Source: an uncultured Eubacteriales bacterium
GTDB taxonomy: Bacteria > Bacillota > Clostridia > Peptostreptococcales > Anaerovoracaceae
DNA: 61,949 nt
Reading direction: 5' to 3'
NCBI GenBank assembly: GCA_902775345.1
Contig: CACYLW010000010.1
Location: 1-61,949, forward strand
The translations under genes and the position numbers were made by a program. A model generated the notes under the pieces. It made no database searches, was not told the origin of the DNA, and was given only the letters and a program-made list of their open reading frames with translations. Shown one piece after another: positions 15,947 to 24,205 of the stretch. Position 1 is the stretch's first letter. The number at the start of each line of letters is the position of its first letter.

Positions 15947-17263
15947 ATGGGAGTCAAAGTTATCAAATTCGGAGGTTCATCAGTTGCGGATGCGGACCAG
16001 CTCAGAAAAATCAAAGCGATAGTCGAGGCTGATCCCGAAAGGCATTACGTAGTCGTTTCGGCTCCGGGAAAGAGACACAAGTCTGATACCAAGGTGACGG
16101 ACATGCTGATCACCCTCAGCGCACAGATAGATGGAAACATGCCTTATGATCAGCTTTTCGGAGCTGTTAAAGAGAGATATACATCGATCGCGGACGGACT
16201 TGGTTTGGATGCTGATATTGACGGATGGTTTGATGAGATCGCGGCGAATATAGAAAATGGCTGTTCAGAAGCATACATAGTCAGCCGCGGAGAATATCTT
16301 TCCGCAAGGCTTGCGGCAGAGTACCTGGGCTATGACTTCGTTGATACAAAAGATCTGGTGCTCTTCAGCTCCAAAGGCAGGCTTCTGGTGGAAGAGACCA
16401 ATGAAGCTCTCAGGGCCGAGATCGACAGGCACGAACGCGCGGTATTTCCGGGTTTCTACGGCGGATACGTGGGAACTGATGAGATATGCCTGCTTTCCAG
16501 AGGCGGTTCCGATGTTACAGGATCTCTGGTAGCACGTGCGGCAGAGGCCTCGATGTATGAGAACTGGACTGACGTATCCGGCATGCTCATGGCAGACCCG
16601 AGGGTAGTCGATTCACCGCTTCCGATCAAATACATCTCATACGCAGAACTCAGGGAGCTTTCATACATGGGAGCCAGCGTGCTGCATGAGGACGCAGTGT
16701 TCCCGGCAAGGATGGCCGGCATCCCTATCAACATCAGGAACACCAATGCTCCTGATGATCCGGGCACTGTCATATCCCGCGAAGGCGGAAACAATGACGA
16801 ATACATCATCAGCGGCATAGCAGGCAAGCCTGACTTCACAGTCATTTCTATCTATAAGAACATGATGAACAAGGAACTCGGTTTTGTCCGCAGGGCACTG
16901 GCGATCATCGAGGATCAGAAGATAAACTTCGACCACATCCCGACCGGCATCGACTCGCTGTCAATGGTCATCGAGAGCAAAGAGCTGGAGGACAAGCTCG
17001 ACGATGTTCTTGAGGAGTTCACAAGGCGGCTCAAACCTGATGAAGTTATCGTAGAGGACAAGATCGCTCTTATAGCGGTAGTAGGACGCAGGATGCACAG
17101 ATCCATAGGTGTATCAGGCAGGATCTGCACCGCGCTCGCGAACAAGGGCATCAATATCAAGATGCTCAGCCAGGGCACCAACGAGATAAATGTCATCGTC
17201 GGTGTTGAAGCCGGTGATTTTGAAGAGGCTGTCAGAGTGTTATATGCGGAGTTTGTGCGCTAA
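15947..17263 (+). CDS. lysC: Aspartate kinase
   Basis: 438 residues. It phosphorylates aspartate, the first step towards lysine, threonine, methionine and diaminopimelate. Signature KFGGSSVAD is at 6-14, an RGEYLSARLAAEYL region near 114, and SRGGSDVTGSLVARA near 184-198. Two ACT-type regulatory domains fill the C-terminal third (about 295-438, with VISIYKN and IALIAVVGRRMHR starts). Start follows TAGGAGGAATC. It stands just upstream of, and not under, the lysine riboswitch that controls the dap operon, so lysine control here would be allosteric or absent. The specific isoform name is inferred from context. Confidence 0.93.
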   Translation: MGVKVIKFGGSSVADADQLRKIKAIVEADPERHYVVVSAPGKRHKSDTKVTDMLITLSAQIDGNMPYDQLFGAVKERYTSIADGLGLDADIDGWFDEIAANIENGCSEAYIVSRGEYLSARLAAEYLGYDFVDTKDLVLFSSKGRLLVEETNEALRAEIDRHERAVFPGFYGGYVGTDEICLLSRGGSDVTGSLVARAAEASMYENWTDVSGMLMADPRVVDSPLPIKYISYAELRELSYMGASVLHEDAVFPARMAGIPINIRNTNAPDDPGTVISREGGNNDEYIISGIAGKPDFTVISIYKNMMNKELGFVRRALAIIEDQKINFDHIPTGIDSLSMVIESKELEDKLDDVLEEFTRRLKPDEVIVEDKIALIAVVGRRMHRSIGVSGRICTALANKGINIKMLSQGTNEINVIVGVEAGDFEEAVRVLYAEFVR

Positions 17264-17267
17264 AACA

Positions 17268-17296
17268 TTGACATCCGGGATAAATAATATTAAAAT
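17268..17296 (+). promoter_or_regulatory. Promoter of the lysine operon
   Basis: TTGACA at 17268-17273, a 17-base spacer, and TAAAAT at 17291-17296. Transcription should begin just before the lysine riboswitch aptamer. Confidence 0.8.
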
Positions 17297-17298
17297 TC

Positions 17299-17538
17299 GA
17301 CCTATCGAGATAGAGGTTGCATCCAGTCATAAGTAGCTTCTGCAGAGCTGTGCAGAGCGCAGAAAGCGAAAGGGGCGGATGCCGAAGTGAGGGAGGACTG
17401 CATATCCGACTGATCTGGGCGGGCGGAATAAGATCCGTACGACTGTCGCGAATTCGCGGAGCGCTATCCATGATGAACAATCAGAGTTTTGTTTTGATTT
17501 GTCATGAGCAGCTGATCCGTGTCAGCTGCTCATTTTTT
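17299..17538 (+). ncRNA. Lysine (L-box) riboswitch with terminator
   Basis: The 17264-17621 gap holds a complete L-box. Landmarks are AGAGGTTGCATC near 17310, GAAAGGGGCGGATGCCGAAG near 17369-17388, GGGCGGGC, and ACTGTCGCG near 17441, with closing-stem partners at the start (CTATCGAGATAG) and end (GCGCTATCC). The expression platform ends in a terminator with 12-bp arms ATGAGCAGCTGA (17504-17515) and TCAGCTGCTCAT (17522-17533) and a T tract. Lysine binding would favour this terminator and switch off dapA-dapB-ddh-lysA. Its position exactly before dapA fits. Confidence 0.93.
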
Positions 17539-17621
17539 AGATCAGGACAGTCCATGATTAATCTGACCGGTAGCCTCATCTCATTCTTGGACCATTATTC
17601 AAAATGAGGAGGTAAACAACA

Positions 17622-18518
17622 ATGGCAAGAACAAACACTATTTTCGAAGGAGTCGCTACTGCTCTCATCACACCTATGACAGAGGACGGAGTAAATTTTG
17701 ACCAGTTCGGAGCTCTGATCGACTGGCAGATCGAGTCAGGCATCGATGCTCTCGTAATAGCCGGTACAACAGGTGAAGGCTCAACTCTTACAGATGAGGA
17801 GCATAAGGCGTGCATCAGCTTTGCTGTAGAAAGAGCAGCCGGAAGAGTTCCTATCATTGCGGGAACAGGCTCAAACCATACTGAATACGGAAAGCAGCTC
17901 ACCAAGTACGCCAGCGACGCAGGCGCAGATGCATGCCTGATAGTCACATCGTACTACAACAAGGCTACACAGAATGGTCTGGTAAAGCTCTTCAACGAGT
18001 ATGCAAGCGTCAGTGATGTGCCTATCATCGCATACAACGTTCCTTCGAGAACAGGACTCAACATAGAGCCGTCAACATATGTCAAGCTCGCTGAGATCGA
18101 CGGAGTAGCAGCGATCAAGGAAGCCAACTCCAACATCTCAAAAATCGTAGACACATTTGCACTTGCGGGAGACAAGCTCGACGTATATTCCGGCAATGAC
18201 GATCAGATAGTTCCGTTCCTGTCAATGGGAGCCAAGGGAGTCATCTCGGTGCTGTCAAATGTCATTCCTGCAGAGACCAGGGAGATCTGCACGAAGTTCT
18301 GGGAAGGCGATACTGCAGGCGCAGCCGCTCTGCAGTGCAAGTACAATGAGCTGGTAAAGGCACTCTTCTGTGAAGTAAATCCTATCCCTGTAAAGGAAGC
18401 CCTTGCAATGATGGGATGGTGCGACCCTATCATCAGGTCGCCGCTGTACCGCATGGAGGAGCCAAACCTTCAGAGACTCCGCAATGCAATGGTCGATCTT
18501 GGCATCATTGAAGATTAA
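17622..18518 (+). CDS. dapA: 4-hydroxy-tetrahydrodipicolinate synthase
   Basis: 298 residues. It condenses pyruvate with aspartate semialdehyde, the committed step towards diaminopimelate and lysine. The TIM-barrel signature GTTGEGSTLTDEEH (about 47-60), SYYNKATQNGL with the catalytic tyrosine, PSRTG, and the Schiff-base lysine K166 in AAIKEANSN are present. An AGGAGG site precedes the ATG. It is the first gene under the lysine riboswitch, and dapB follows 17 bases after its stop. Confidence 0.96.
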   Translation: MARTNTIFEGVATALITPMTEDGVNFDQFGALIDWQIESGIDALVIAGTTGEGSTLTDEEHKACISFAVERAAGRVPIIAGTGSNHTEYGKQLTKYASDAGADACLIVTSYYNKATQNGLVKLFNEYASVSDVPIIAYNVPSRTGLNIEPSTYVKLAEIDGVAAIKEANSNISKIVDTFALAGDKLDVYSGNDDQIVPFLSMGAKGVISVLSNVIPAETREICTKFWEGDTAGAAALQCKYNELVKALFCEVNPIPVKEALAMMGWCDPIIRSPLYRMEEPNLQRLRNAMVDLGIIED

Positions 18519-18535
18519 CGGAGGACGGTCCGGTC

Positions 18536-19267
18536 ATGAAAGTAATAATAAACGGAAGCGATGGCGCCATGGGCATGATACTCGCCCGCGTCATTGCTCA
18601 GACAGACGATATGGAAGTGATCGCCGGCGTGACTCCTACGGGAGCTGACGGCGCATATCTCACGCTGGATGCCTATCAGGGACCGGCAGACATGGTGATC
18701 GATTTTTCACACCATTCTGTGACAACTGCGCTGATGGATTATTGCGTAAGCAGAGGGCTGCCTGCTGTTGTATGTACGACAGGGCAGACCGAAGAGGAGA
18801 TGGCATATATCGCTAAGGCAGCTGAAAGCATTCCTGTTTTCAAGTCGGCGAACATGTCTGTAGGCGTTGCGCTCGTCGCAAAGATCGTAAAGGAAGTGGC
18901 CGCAAAGTTCGGCGCGTGCGATATCGAAATCGTAGAGACTCACCACAACAGAAAGGTCGATGCTCCGAGCGGCACTGCCATAATGCTGGCGGATGCTGTG
19001 CGTGAGGCAAGACCTGAGCTCCACTACAATCTTGGCAGATCGGGCATGGCAAAGCGTGAACCTGATGAGATTGGCATAAGCGCTGTCAGAATGGGCAATA
19101 TAGTCGGCACTCACGAGGTGATGTTCGGCACAAACACCCAGACGATAACTGTGGCGCACCAGGCGCACGACAGAGCTCTGTTCGCTGACGGAGCAGTGGC
19201 AGCGGCGAGATTCCTTGCCGGAAAGCCGGCGGGTCTGTATAACATGGATGATCTGCTTGCTGACTGA
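18536..19267 (+). CDS. dapB: 4-hydroxy-tetrahydrodipicolinate reductase
   Basis: 243 residues. It reduces the dapA product to tetrahydrodipicolinate with NAD(P)H. The N-terminal Rossmann start is IINGSDGAMGMILARVI, with GxxGxxG-like spacing, and the substrate-binding motif ETHHNRKVDAPSGTA lies at about 140-154. Its length is slightly below the 250-270 common for DapB. GGAGG precedes the start. Second gene of the riboswitch operon; the next enzyme, a dehydrogenase, uses its product directly. Confidence 0.95.
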   Translation: MKVIINGSDGAMGMILARVIAQTDDMEVIAGVTPTGADGAYLTLDAYQGPADMVIDFSHHSVTTALMDYCVSRGLPAVVCTTGQTEEEMAYIAKAAESIPVFKSANMSVGVALVAKIVKEVAAKFGACDIEIVETHHNRKVDAPSGTAIMLADAVREARPELHYNLGRSGMAKREPDEIGISAVRMGNIVGTHEVMFGTNTQTITVAHQAHDRALFADGAVAAARFLAGKPAGLYNMDDLLAD

Positions 19268-19309
19268 AGCAGACCGAAAGGGGACTGGAGAAAGGAAAAG
19301 GAGACGACG

Positions 19310-20290
19310 ATGATAAGGATAGGTATCGCAGGATACGGAAATATCGGAAGAGGTGTTGAGGCGGCTGTTACTCAGGCTCAGGATATGGAGCTTGCAGCTG
19401 TATTCACAAGAAGAGACCCGTCATCGGTACAGACTGTGACGGGAGCGCCTGTGGTGGCATATGATCAGATCGACTGCATGAAAGATGATCTGGATGTTGT
19501 GATCATCTGCGGCGGCAGTGCTACTGACCTGCCATGGATGACGCCGGAGCTTGCCGCAAAGTTCAATGTGATCGACAGCTTTGACAACCACGCCAACATA
19601 CCTGAGCATTTTGCGAATGTGGATGCCGCGGCATCAGCAGCAGGCACGATCGGGATCATATCATGCGGATGGGATCCGGGATACTTCTCGCTTGCAAGGA
19701 TAATCGCGGATGCAGCCCTTCCTGAGGGCGACAGTTATACGTTCTGGGGCCGCGGGGTCAGCCAGGGACACTCTGACGCGATAAGAAGGATCGAAGGTGT
19801 CAAAGACGCCAGACAGTATACAGTGCCTGTAGAGGCGGCTGTAGAGAGCGTCAGGAACAACGAGCATCCTGAGTTCACTGCGCGTCAGATGCATCTCAGG
19901 GAATGCTGGGTCGTGGCAGAGGAAGGCGCAGACAAGGCTGCGATCGAAGAGGCGATAAAGACTATGCCTAACTACTTCGAGCCTTATGATACAACTGTTA
20001 CGTTCATCACTCAGGAAGAGCTCAACAGAGACCACAGCGGTCTGCCGCATGGCGGAAGCGTTATAAGAAGCGGACGTACGGGTCTTGACAGGGAATTCGA
20101 CAACACGGTCGAGTTCTCACTGAATCTTGATTCGAACCCGTTCTTCACAGGAAGCATCCTGGCAGCTGCGGCACGCGCGGCATACAGGATGAACAGTGAA
20201 GGTCAAAGCGGTGCCCGTACACTCTTCGATGTGCCTCCGGCATATCTCTCGCATCATACAAGGGAAGAGCTCCTTGCTCACATGCTCTGA
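19310..20290 (+). CDS. ddh: meso-Diaminopimelate D-dehydrogenase
   Basis: 326 residues. It converts tetrahydrodipicolinate, ammonia and NADPH to meso-diaminopimelate in one reversible step, bypassing the succinyl or acetyl branches. The start RIGIAGYGNIGRGVEAAV is a Rossmann NADP-binding motif. The later segments SCGWDPGYFSLAR and TFWGRGVSQGHSDAIRRIEG are typical of the family, as is the 320-330 residue length. The gene sits between dapB and lysA under the lysine riboswitch, which explains why dapD/E/F-type genes are absent from this operon. The product also supplies the peptidoglycan crosslinking residue. Confidence 0.95.
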   Translation: MIRIGIAGYGNIGRGVEAAVTQAQDMELAAVFTRRDPSSVQTVTGAPVVAYDQIDCMKDDLDVVIICGGSATDLPWMTPELAAKFNVIDSFDNHANIPEHFANVDAAASAAGTIGIISCGWDPGYFSLARIIADAALPEGDSYTFWGRGVSQGHSDAIRRIEGVKDARQYTVPVEAAVESVRNNEHPEFTARQMHLRECWVVAEEGADKAAIEEAIKTMPNYFEPYDTTVTFITQEELNRDHSGLPHGGSVIRSGRTGLDREFDNTVEFSLNLDSNPFFTGSILAAAARAAYRMNSEGQSGARTLFDVPPAYLSHHTREELLAHML

Positions 20291-20329
20291 TCTCCGTTCA
20301 CCGGTAACAGAGACGGAAAGGCAGAACCT

Positions 20330-21625
20330 ATGCTATATGAAAATCTGACTATCAATGAAAAAGGTCATCTGGCAGTCGGCGGACTTGATACAACTGAACT
20401 TGCCGCGGAATTCGGCACGCCGCTTTATGTGCTTGACGAGAGCGTGATCCGTAAAAACTGCAGGACATACGTCGACGCAATGCACGAATGCTTCGGACCG
20501 GAGTCTGCTCCGCTCTACGCGAGCAAGGCGCTGTGCTTCAGGGGCATTTATCCTGTGGTACAGTCCGAGGGGCTTTGCGTGGATGTCGTGTCGCCGGGCG
20601 AGATATACACTGCTCTTGCCGCGGGATTCCCTGCGTCAAAGATGTTCTTCCACGGCACCAATAAGACTGACGCGGATATCGAATACGGCGTAAAAAGCGG
20701 TATAGGCTACTTTGTAGTAGACAACCTCAACGAGCTTGAGGTTCTTAACAGGACTGCGGCAGAAGCCGGTGTCACTCAGAAGGTACTTCTCAGACTTACC
20801 TGCGGACTCGACCCGCATACTCTCGAAGCCATCAACACAGGCAAGGTGGATTCGCAGTTCGGCGTTCCTATCGACACGGGCCAGGCCTACGGATTCGTTA
20901 AAGCAGCGCTGGAGTGCGGCAATATAGAGGTTGCAGGATTCCACAGCCATGTGGGCTCACAGATATTCGAGAGCGATTCATTCAACAGACAGGTGGAGAT
21001 CCTGATAGGCTTTGCAGCGAAGGTAAGGGATGAGCTTGGATATACCATAAAAGTTCTGAACATCGGCGGAGGGTTCGGAGTGAGGTATACGGAGAATGAT
21101 CCGGTATCCGATATCCCGGCCAGGATCAGGGAAGTTGCCGATCACCTGAACGCTGCTCTTGAAGCAAATAACTTTGCGCTTGATGCTGTCTTTATGGAGC
21201 CGGGCCGCAGCATAGTCGCTGACGCTGGTGTGACTCTATATCAGACGGGCGGTGTCAAGGAGGTAAAAGGGTACCGCAATTATGTAACAGTCGATGGCGG
21301 CATGACAGATAATCCGAGATATGCTCTGTACAAGTCAGAGTATACTGTGCTCAACGCGAGCAGGGCAGGTGAAAAGGCAGATTACGAATGCACGGTCGCC
21401 GGCAGGTGCTGCGAAAGCGGTGACCGGATCGCTGAAAACATCTTCATGGCCAGACCTGAAAGAGGAGATATCATAGCAGTGCTCACAACAGGAGCGTATA
21501 ACTATGCGATGGCGTCCAACTACAACAGGGTACCGAGACCTGCCATGGTGATGATAGCAGACGGCAAAGCGCGTCTGGTCGTAAAACGCGAAAGTTTTGA
21601 AGACATGATGCGCAATGAACTGTAA
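20330..21625 (+). CDS. lysA: Diaminopimelate decarboxylase
   Basis: 431 residues, a PLP enzyme that decarboxylates meso-diaminopimelate to L-lysine. K66 in LYASKALC is the PLP lysine; HVGSQIF, LNIGGGFGVRY and EPGRSIVADAG are the family motifs, and CVAGRCCESGD-like C-terminal cysteine (AGRCCESGD) is the second active-site element. It is the last gene of the riboswitch operon and is followed by a strong terminator at 21636-21670. Confidence 0.96.
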   Translation: MLYENLTINEKGHLAVGGLDTTELAAEFGTPLYVLDESVIRKNCRTYVDAMHECFGPESAPLYASKALCFRGIYPVVQSEGLCVDVVSPGEIYTALAAGFPASKMFFHGTNKTDADIEYGVKSGIGYFVVDNLNELEVLNRTAAEAGVTQKVLLRLTCGLDPHTLEAINTGKVDSQFGVPIDTGQAYGFVKAALECGNIEVAGFHSHVGSQIFESDSFNRQVEILIGFAAKVRDELGYTIKVLNIGGGFGVRYTENDPVSDIPARIREVADHLNAALEANNFALDAVFMEPGRSIVADAGVTLYQTGGVKEVKGYRNYVTVDGGMTDNPRYALYKSEYTVLNASRAGEKADYECTVAGRCCESGDRIAENIFMARPERGDIIAVLTTGAYNYAMASNYNRVPRPAMVMIADGKARLVVKRESFEDMMRNEL

Positions 21626-21635
21626 CAAAAGCAAA

Positions 21636-21670
21636 AGGCTGACACGTTCAGATGTGTCAGCCTGTTTTTT
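21636..21670 (+). terminator. Terminator of the lysine operon
   Basis: AGGCTGACAC (21636-21645) pairs with GTGTCAGCCT (21654-21663), followed by a T tract. It separates the operon from the convergent dehydrogenase gene. Confidence 0.9.
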
Positions 21671-21712
21671 ATTGGTTTTCAGGACCTGCTTTCAGGGTTT
21701 ATGTGATTTACA

Positions 21713-22672
21713 TCAATACTCGTAGAATCCTTTTCCGAAGTTAACGCCCTTTTCACCGCGGTCGATCTTCTCCTTGAGGAGCTGGCCGATCTTGTACTCA
21801 GTAGTTCCTTCCTGCTGTGCGGCCGGCTTCATCTGGTTGATGTTGTAGGCTGTCTCAAGGCCGACTATATCGAGGATCTGGAACGGACCTGCAGGTGCTC
21901 CCGTTGCAAGCCTCCATGTAAGGTCTATGGTCTCAGGGTCTGAAACACCATTTGCCCAGAGTCCCTGAGCTGCGCTGAGGAAAGGAACGAGCATGGAGTT
22001 GAGGATATATCCCGGCTGTTCCTTATGGAGCTGAAGAGGAACCATTCCTATGTCGGCAGCAAAAGCAACTACCTTCTGGAATACTTCAGGATCTGTCCCG
22101 GCATGTCCCATGATCTCTGCGGTATTGTTCTTCCAGATCGTGTTCGCAAAGTGGAGTGAACAGTACTTTTCCGGGCGTCCGGTATATTCCGCGAACATGC
22201 TCGGAAGAAGTGTAGAAGAATTCGTGCAGAGGATCGTATCCTCATCGAGAAGGTCTTTCATTGCGGTGTAAACACCGATCTTTGCCTCAGGATCCTCAGA
22301 CATTGACTCTATAACTATATAGGCGTCTTTGACAGCTGCTGCCATATCGAGCTCGATATGTATGTTCTCGGCAAATCTCTTCTTTGCCTCAGCGACCATT
22401 TCGTCGATCTTTTCAGCTGTGATACCGTTCCAGTCACGGATCATCCCTTTCGGATACATGAATGCGCCCATAGGGTTGCCGATCAGAGCCTTGGCCTGCA
22501 TAAGGTCCTCCAGCATGAGAGCTGAATATCTTTCGATCTTCGGCTGTGTTCTTCCGATGGAGCTCTCGGATCTGAGCCAGAATGTCGTATCGAAGCCCTG
22601 ATACGCACACATGAGACCGATCTGCGTTCCCAGTACACCGCCACCTGCAACTACAACTTTTTTAAAATCCAT
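21713..22672 (-). CDS. 3-Hydroxyacyl-CoA dehydrogenase family protein
   Basis: 319 residues. NAD-binding GGGVLGTQIG at 10-19, followed by a SMSEDPEAK and LCTNSSTLLPS segment, as in 3-hydroxybutyryl-CoA dehydrogenase-like proteins. The C-terminal domain carries the SQLHKEQPGYILNSML-like region (LHKEQPGYILNSML). It would oxidise or reduce a 3-hydroxyacyl-CoA with NAD(H), but the exact substrate is uncertain because the sequence departs from the classical Hbd pattern. AAGGAGG is placed before the start. It is downstream of a 63-residue protein gene on the reverse strand. Confidence 0.85.
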   Translation of the reverse strand: MDFKKVVVAGGGVLGTQIGLMCAYQGFDTTFWLRSESSIGRTQPKIERYSALMLEDLMQAKALIGNPMGAFMYPKGMIRDWNGITAEKIDEMVAEAKKRFAENIHIELDMAAAVKDAYIVIESMSEDPEAKIGVYTAMKDLLDEDTILCTNSSTLLPSMFAEYTGRPEKYCSLHFANTIWKNNTAEIMGHAGTDPEVFQKVVAFAADIGMVPLQLHKEQPGYILNSMLVPFLSAAQGLWANGVSDPETIDLTWRLATGAPAGPFQILDIVGLETAYNINQMKPAAQQEGTTEYKIGQLLKEKIDRGEKGVNFGKGFYEY

Positions 22673-22715
22673 CCCAATACCTCCTTTTCGGTTTTTTTAT
22701 CCTAAAGAATCCGGT

Positions 22716-22907
22716 TTATTCAATGCCCAGCTCTTCCCTGATCGGCTTCCACCAGAGAAAGCCTTTCAGCAGGCACTGAGGAAGCGCTTCTTTGACAGGA
22801 ATATCAGCAGCGGCTGCCACCTTGCGTCCTACAAGAAACCATTCTGCTGTATGCATTGCACACAGTACAGCTGCGCATCCTCCGATGCATTTTGCGATTG
22901 TTTTCAT
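22716..22907 (-). CDS. Small membrane-associated protein
   Basis: 63 residues with a hydrophobic, Cys-containing N-terminal stretch (IAKCIGGCAAVLCAMHTAEW) and a basic C-terminal half. The GAGGTG ribosome binding site 5-6 bases before the ATG supports it as real. It precedes the 3-hydroxyacyl-CoA dehydrogenase gene by 43 bases on the same strand, and a promoter is seen at 22951-22979. Function unknown; no family recognised. Confidence 0.65.
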   Translation of the reverse strand: MKTIAKCIGGCAAVLCAMHTAEWFLVGRKVAAAADIPVKEALPQCLLKGFLWWKPIREELGIE

Positions 22908-22950
22908 ACGTCACCTCATTTGCTTCAGAAAACAACTATTAATTATCTAG

Positions 22951-22979
22951 ATTATGGCCTATACGGACATACTGTACAA
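22951..22979 (-). promoter_or_regulatory. Promoter of the reverse-strand unit
   Basis: On the reverse strand TTGTAC (22979-22974), a 17-base spacer and CATAAT (22956-22951). It would drive the 63-residue protein and dehydrogenase genes. Confidence 0.55.
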
Positions 22980-23071
22980 TATCCATTTCAATAAAAAAGG
23001 GGAATAATTGTTATATCTGCAAAAAGGCAGAGCGGCTGTATCTGAAAGGCCAATGCCGCATTCACACGGCG

Positions 23072-23101
23072 TTGACAAGAGTTCTCTACTGAGAATAGTA
23101 T
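23072..23101 (+). promoter_or_regulatory. Promoter with internal dyad before the macrodomain unit
   Basis: TTGACA (23072-23077), 18-base spacer, TAGTAT (23096-23101). The spacer contains a perfect TTCTC-TACT-GAGAA dyad (23082-23095), positioned to block RNA polymerase when bound. Confidence 0.55.
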
Positions 23102-23156
23102 TAGGTCAGTAAAACGATGATCACAGATCGCTATTTGAAATAACAGGTAATTGAAC

Positions 23157-23330
23157 ATGGAGACAAAATACTATATCGTCATGCGCATTGACGGTGACTA
23201 TGCGTGGCTGAAGAGAACTGATACGGACAAAGACGAAGAGCCTGTTTTCATAGCACGGGCGCTTCTGCCTGACGGGATCAATGAAGGAACAAAACTCAAA
23301 AGCGAGTTTCTTCAGTACGAATTGGTTTAA
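23157..23330 (+). CDS. Conserved-looking 57-residue protein
   Basis: Starts at ATG 23157 with AGGT about 9 bases upstream and ends TAA at 23328-23330. The protein begins METKYYIVMRIDGDYAWLKR and ends KLKSEFLQYELV, and reads as a small compact beta-rich protein with no membrane segment. I do not assign a family. It is the first gene after the promoter at 23072-23101 and lies 17 bases before the macrodomain gene, so it probably shares that transcript. Confidence 0.65.
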   Translation: METKYYIVMRIDGDYAWLKRTDTDKDEEPVFIARALLPDGINEGTKLKSEFLQYELV

Positions 23331-23347
23331 AATCAGGATTGGGGATC

Positions 23348-24181
23348 ATGGACATGGATTCGATACAGGAAAAACGTCTGGACTATCTGGTGGAGAGCTT
23401 CAAGTCAGAAGTTCCTGAATACAGGCGTGTAAAAATACCGGAAGATACAGAAGGGAAAAGATTTCTGCTGCGCTCGCTCATGAATGTCAGGGACCCTAAA
23501 CCTGCTGCGGCTGCCGTACTTGATGCGCAGGATTCCTACCTGAAAGCACGCGCGCTTGAAAAAGGCATAGTAAATGTGAGGGATATACCGACGGTCCGTG
23601 AAAGCCGCGGAAGCAGTCATCCGTTCGCTGACATGATCTCGATATGGCAGGGCGATATAACAAGGATCGCATCGGACGCTATCGTCAATGCGGCAAATTC
23701 ACAGATGCTGGGCTGCTATATCCCGATGCATAACTGCATAGATAACTGCATACATACCTATGCGGGAGTTCAGCTGCGCGCTGAGTGCAGCAGAAAGATG
23801 AACTCTCTCAGACTCAGATTCGGAGATTATTATGAGCAGCCGACGGCGGTACCAATGCTGACAGACGCTTACAATCTTCCTGCAAGGAAGATCATCCATA
23901 TCGTCGGACCTATAGTAGATCATGCTCTGACGGCTGATCACGAGGAAAAACTGTCTGAATGCTATAGGAGCACACTCGATATGTGCAGGGAAAACGGTCT
24001 GAAGAGCGTGGCTTTCTGCTGCATATCTACGGGCGTGTTCCACTTTCCGAATAAGCGGGCAGCTGAGATAGCCGTGAATACGGTCACGGACTGGCTTACG
24101 GAGCACAGCGGCGTCATGGAAAGAGTCATCTTCAATGTTTTCAAGGATGAAGACAGGGAATATTACGAGGAGCTGCTCTGA
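23348..24181 (+). CDS. Zn-type macrodomain protein-ADP-ribose hydrolase
   Basis: 277 residues. The macrodomain follows an N-terminal helical part of about 85 residues. Diagnostic text is WQGDITRIASDAIVNAANS (NAAN loop) and GCYIPMHNCIDNCIHTYAGV, the cysteine/histidine zinc site of the ZnMac type that removes ADP-ribose from proteins. FCCISTGVFHFPN is the second phosphate loop. In other Firmicutes such proteins sit with a SirTM and lipoylated GcvH partner, but none is present here. The start at 23348 is favoured by an AGGA about ten bases away; 23339 TTG is an alternative. Downstream genes are close, suggesting a common transcript. Confidence 0.88.
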   Translation: MDMDSIQEKRLDYLVESFKSEVPEYRRVKIPEDTEGKRFLLRSLMNVRDPKPAAAAVLDAQDSYLKARALEKGIVNVRDIPTVRESRGSSHPFADMISIWQGDITRIASDAIVNAANSQMLGCYIPMHNCIDNCIHTYAGVQLRAECSRKMNSLRLRFGDYYEQPTAVPMLTDAYNLPARKIIHIVGPIVDHALTADHEEKLSECYRSTLDMCRENGLKSVAFCCISTGVFHFPNKRAAEIAVNTVTDWLTEHSGVMERVIFNVFKDEDREYYEELL

Positions 24182-24205
24182 CGATCATACGTAAAGCAAT
24201 AAAAC

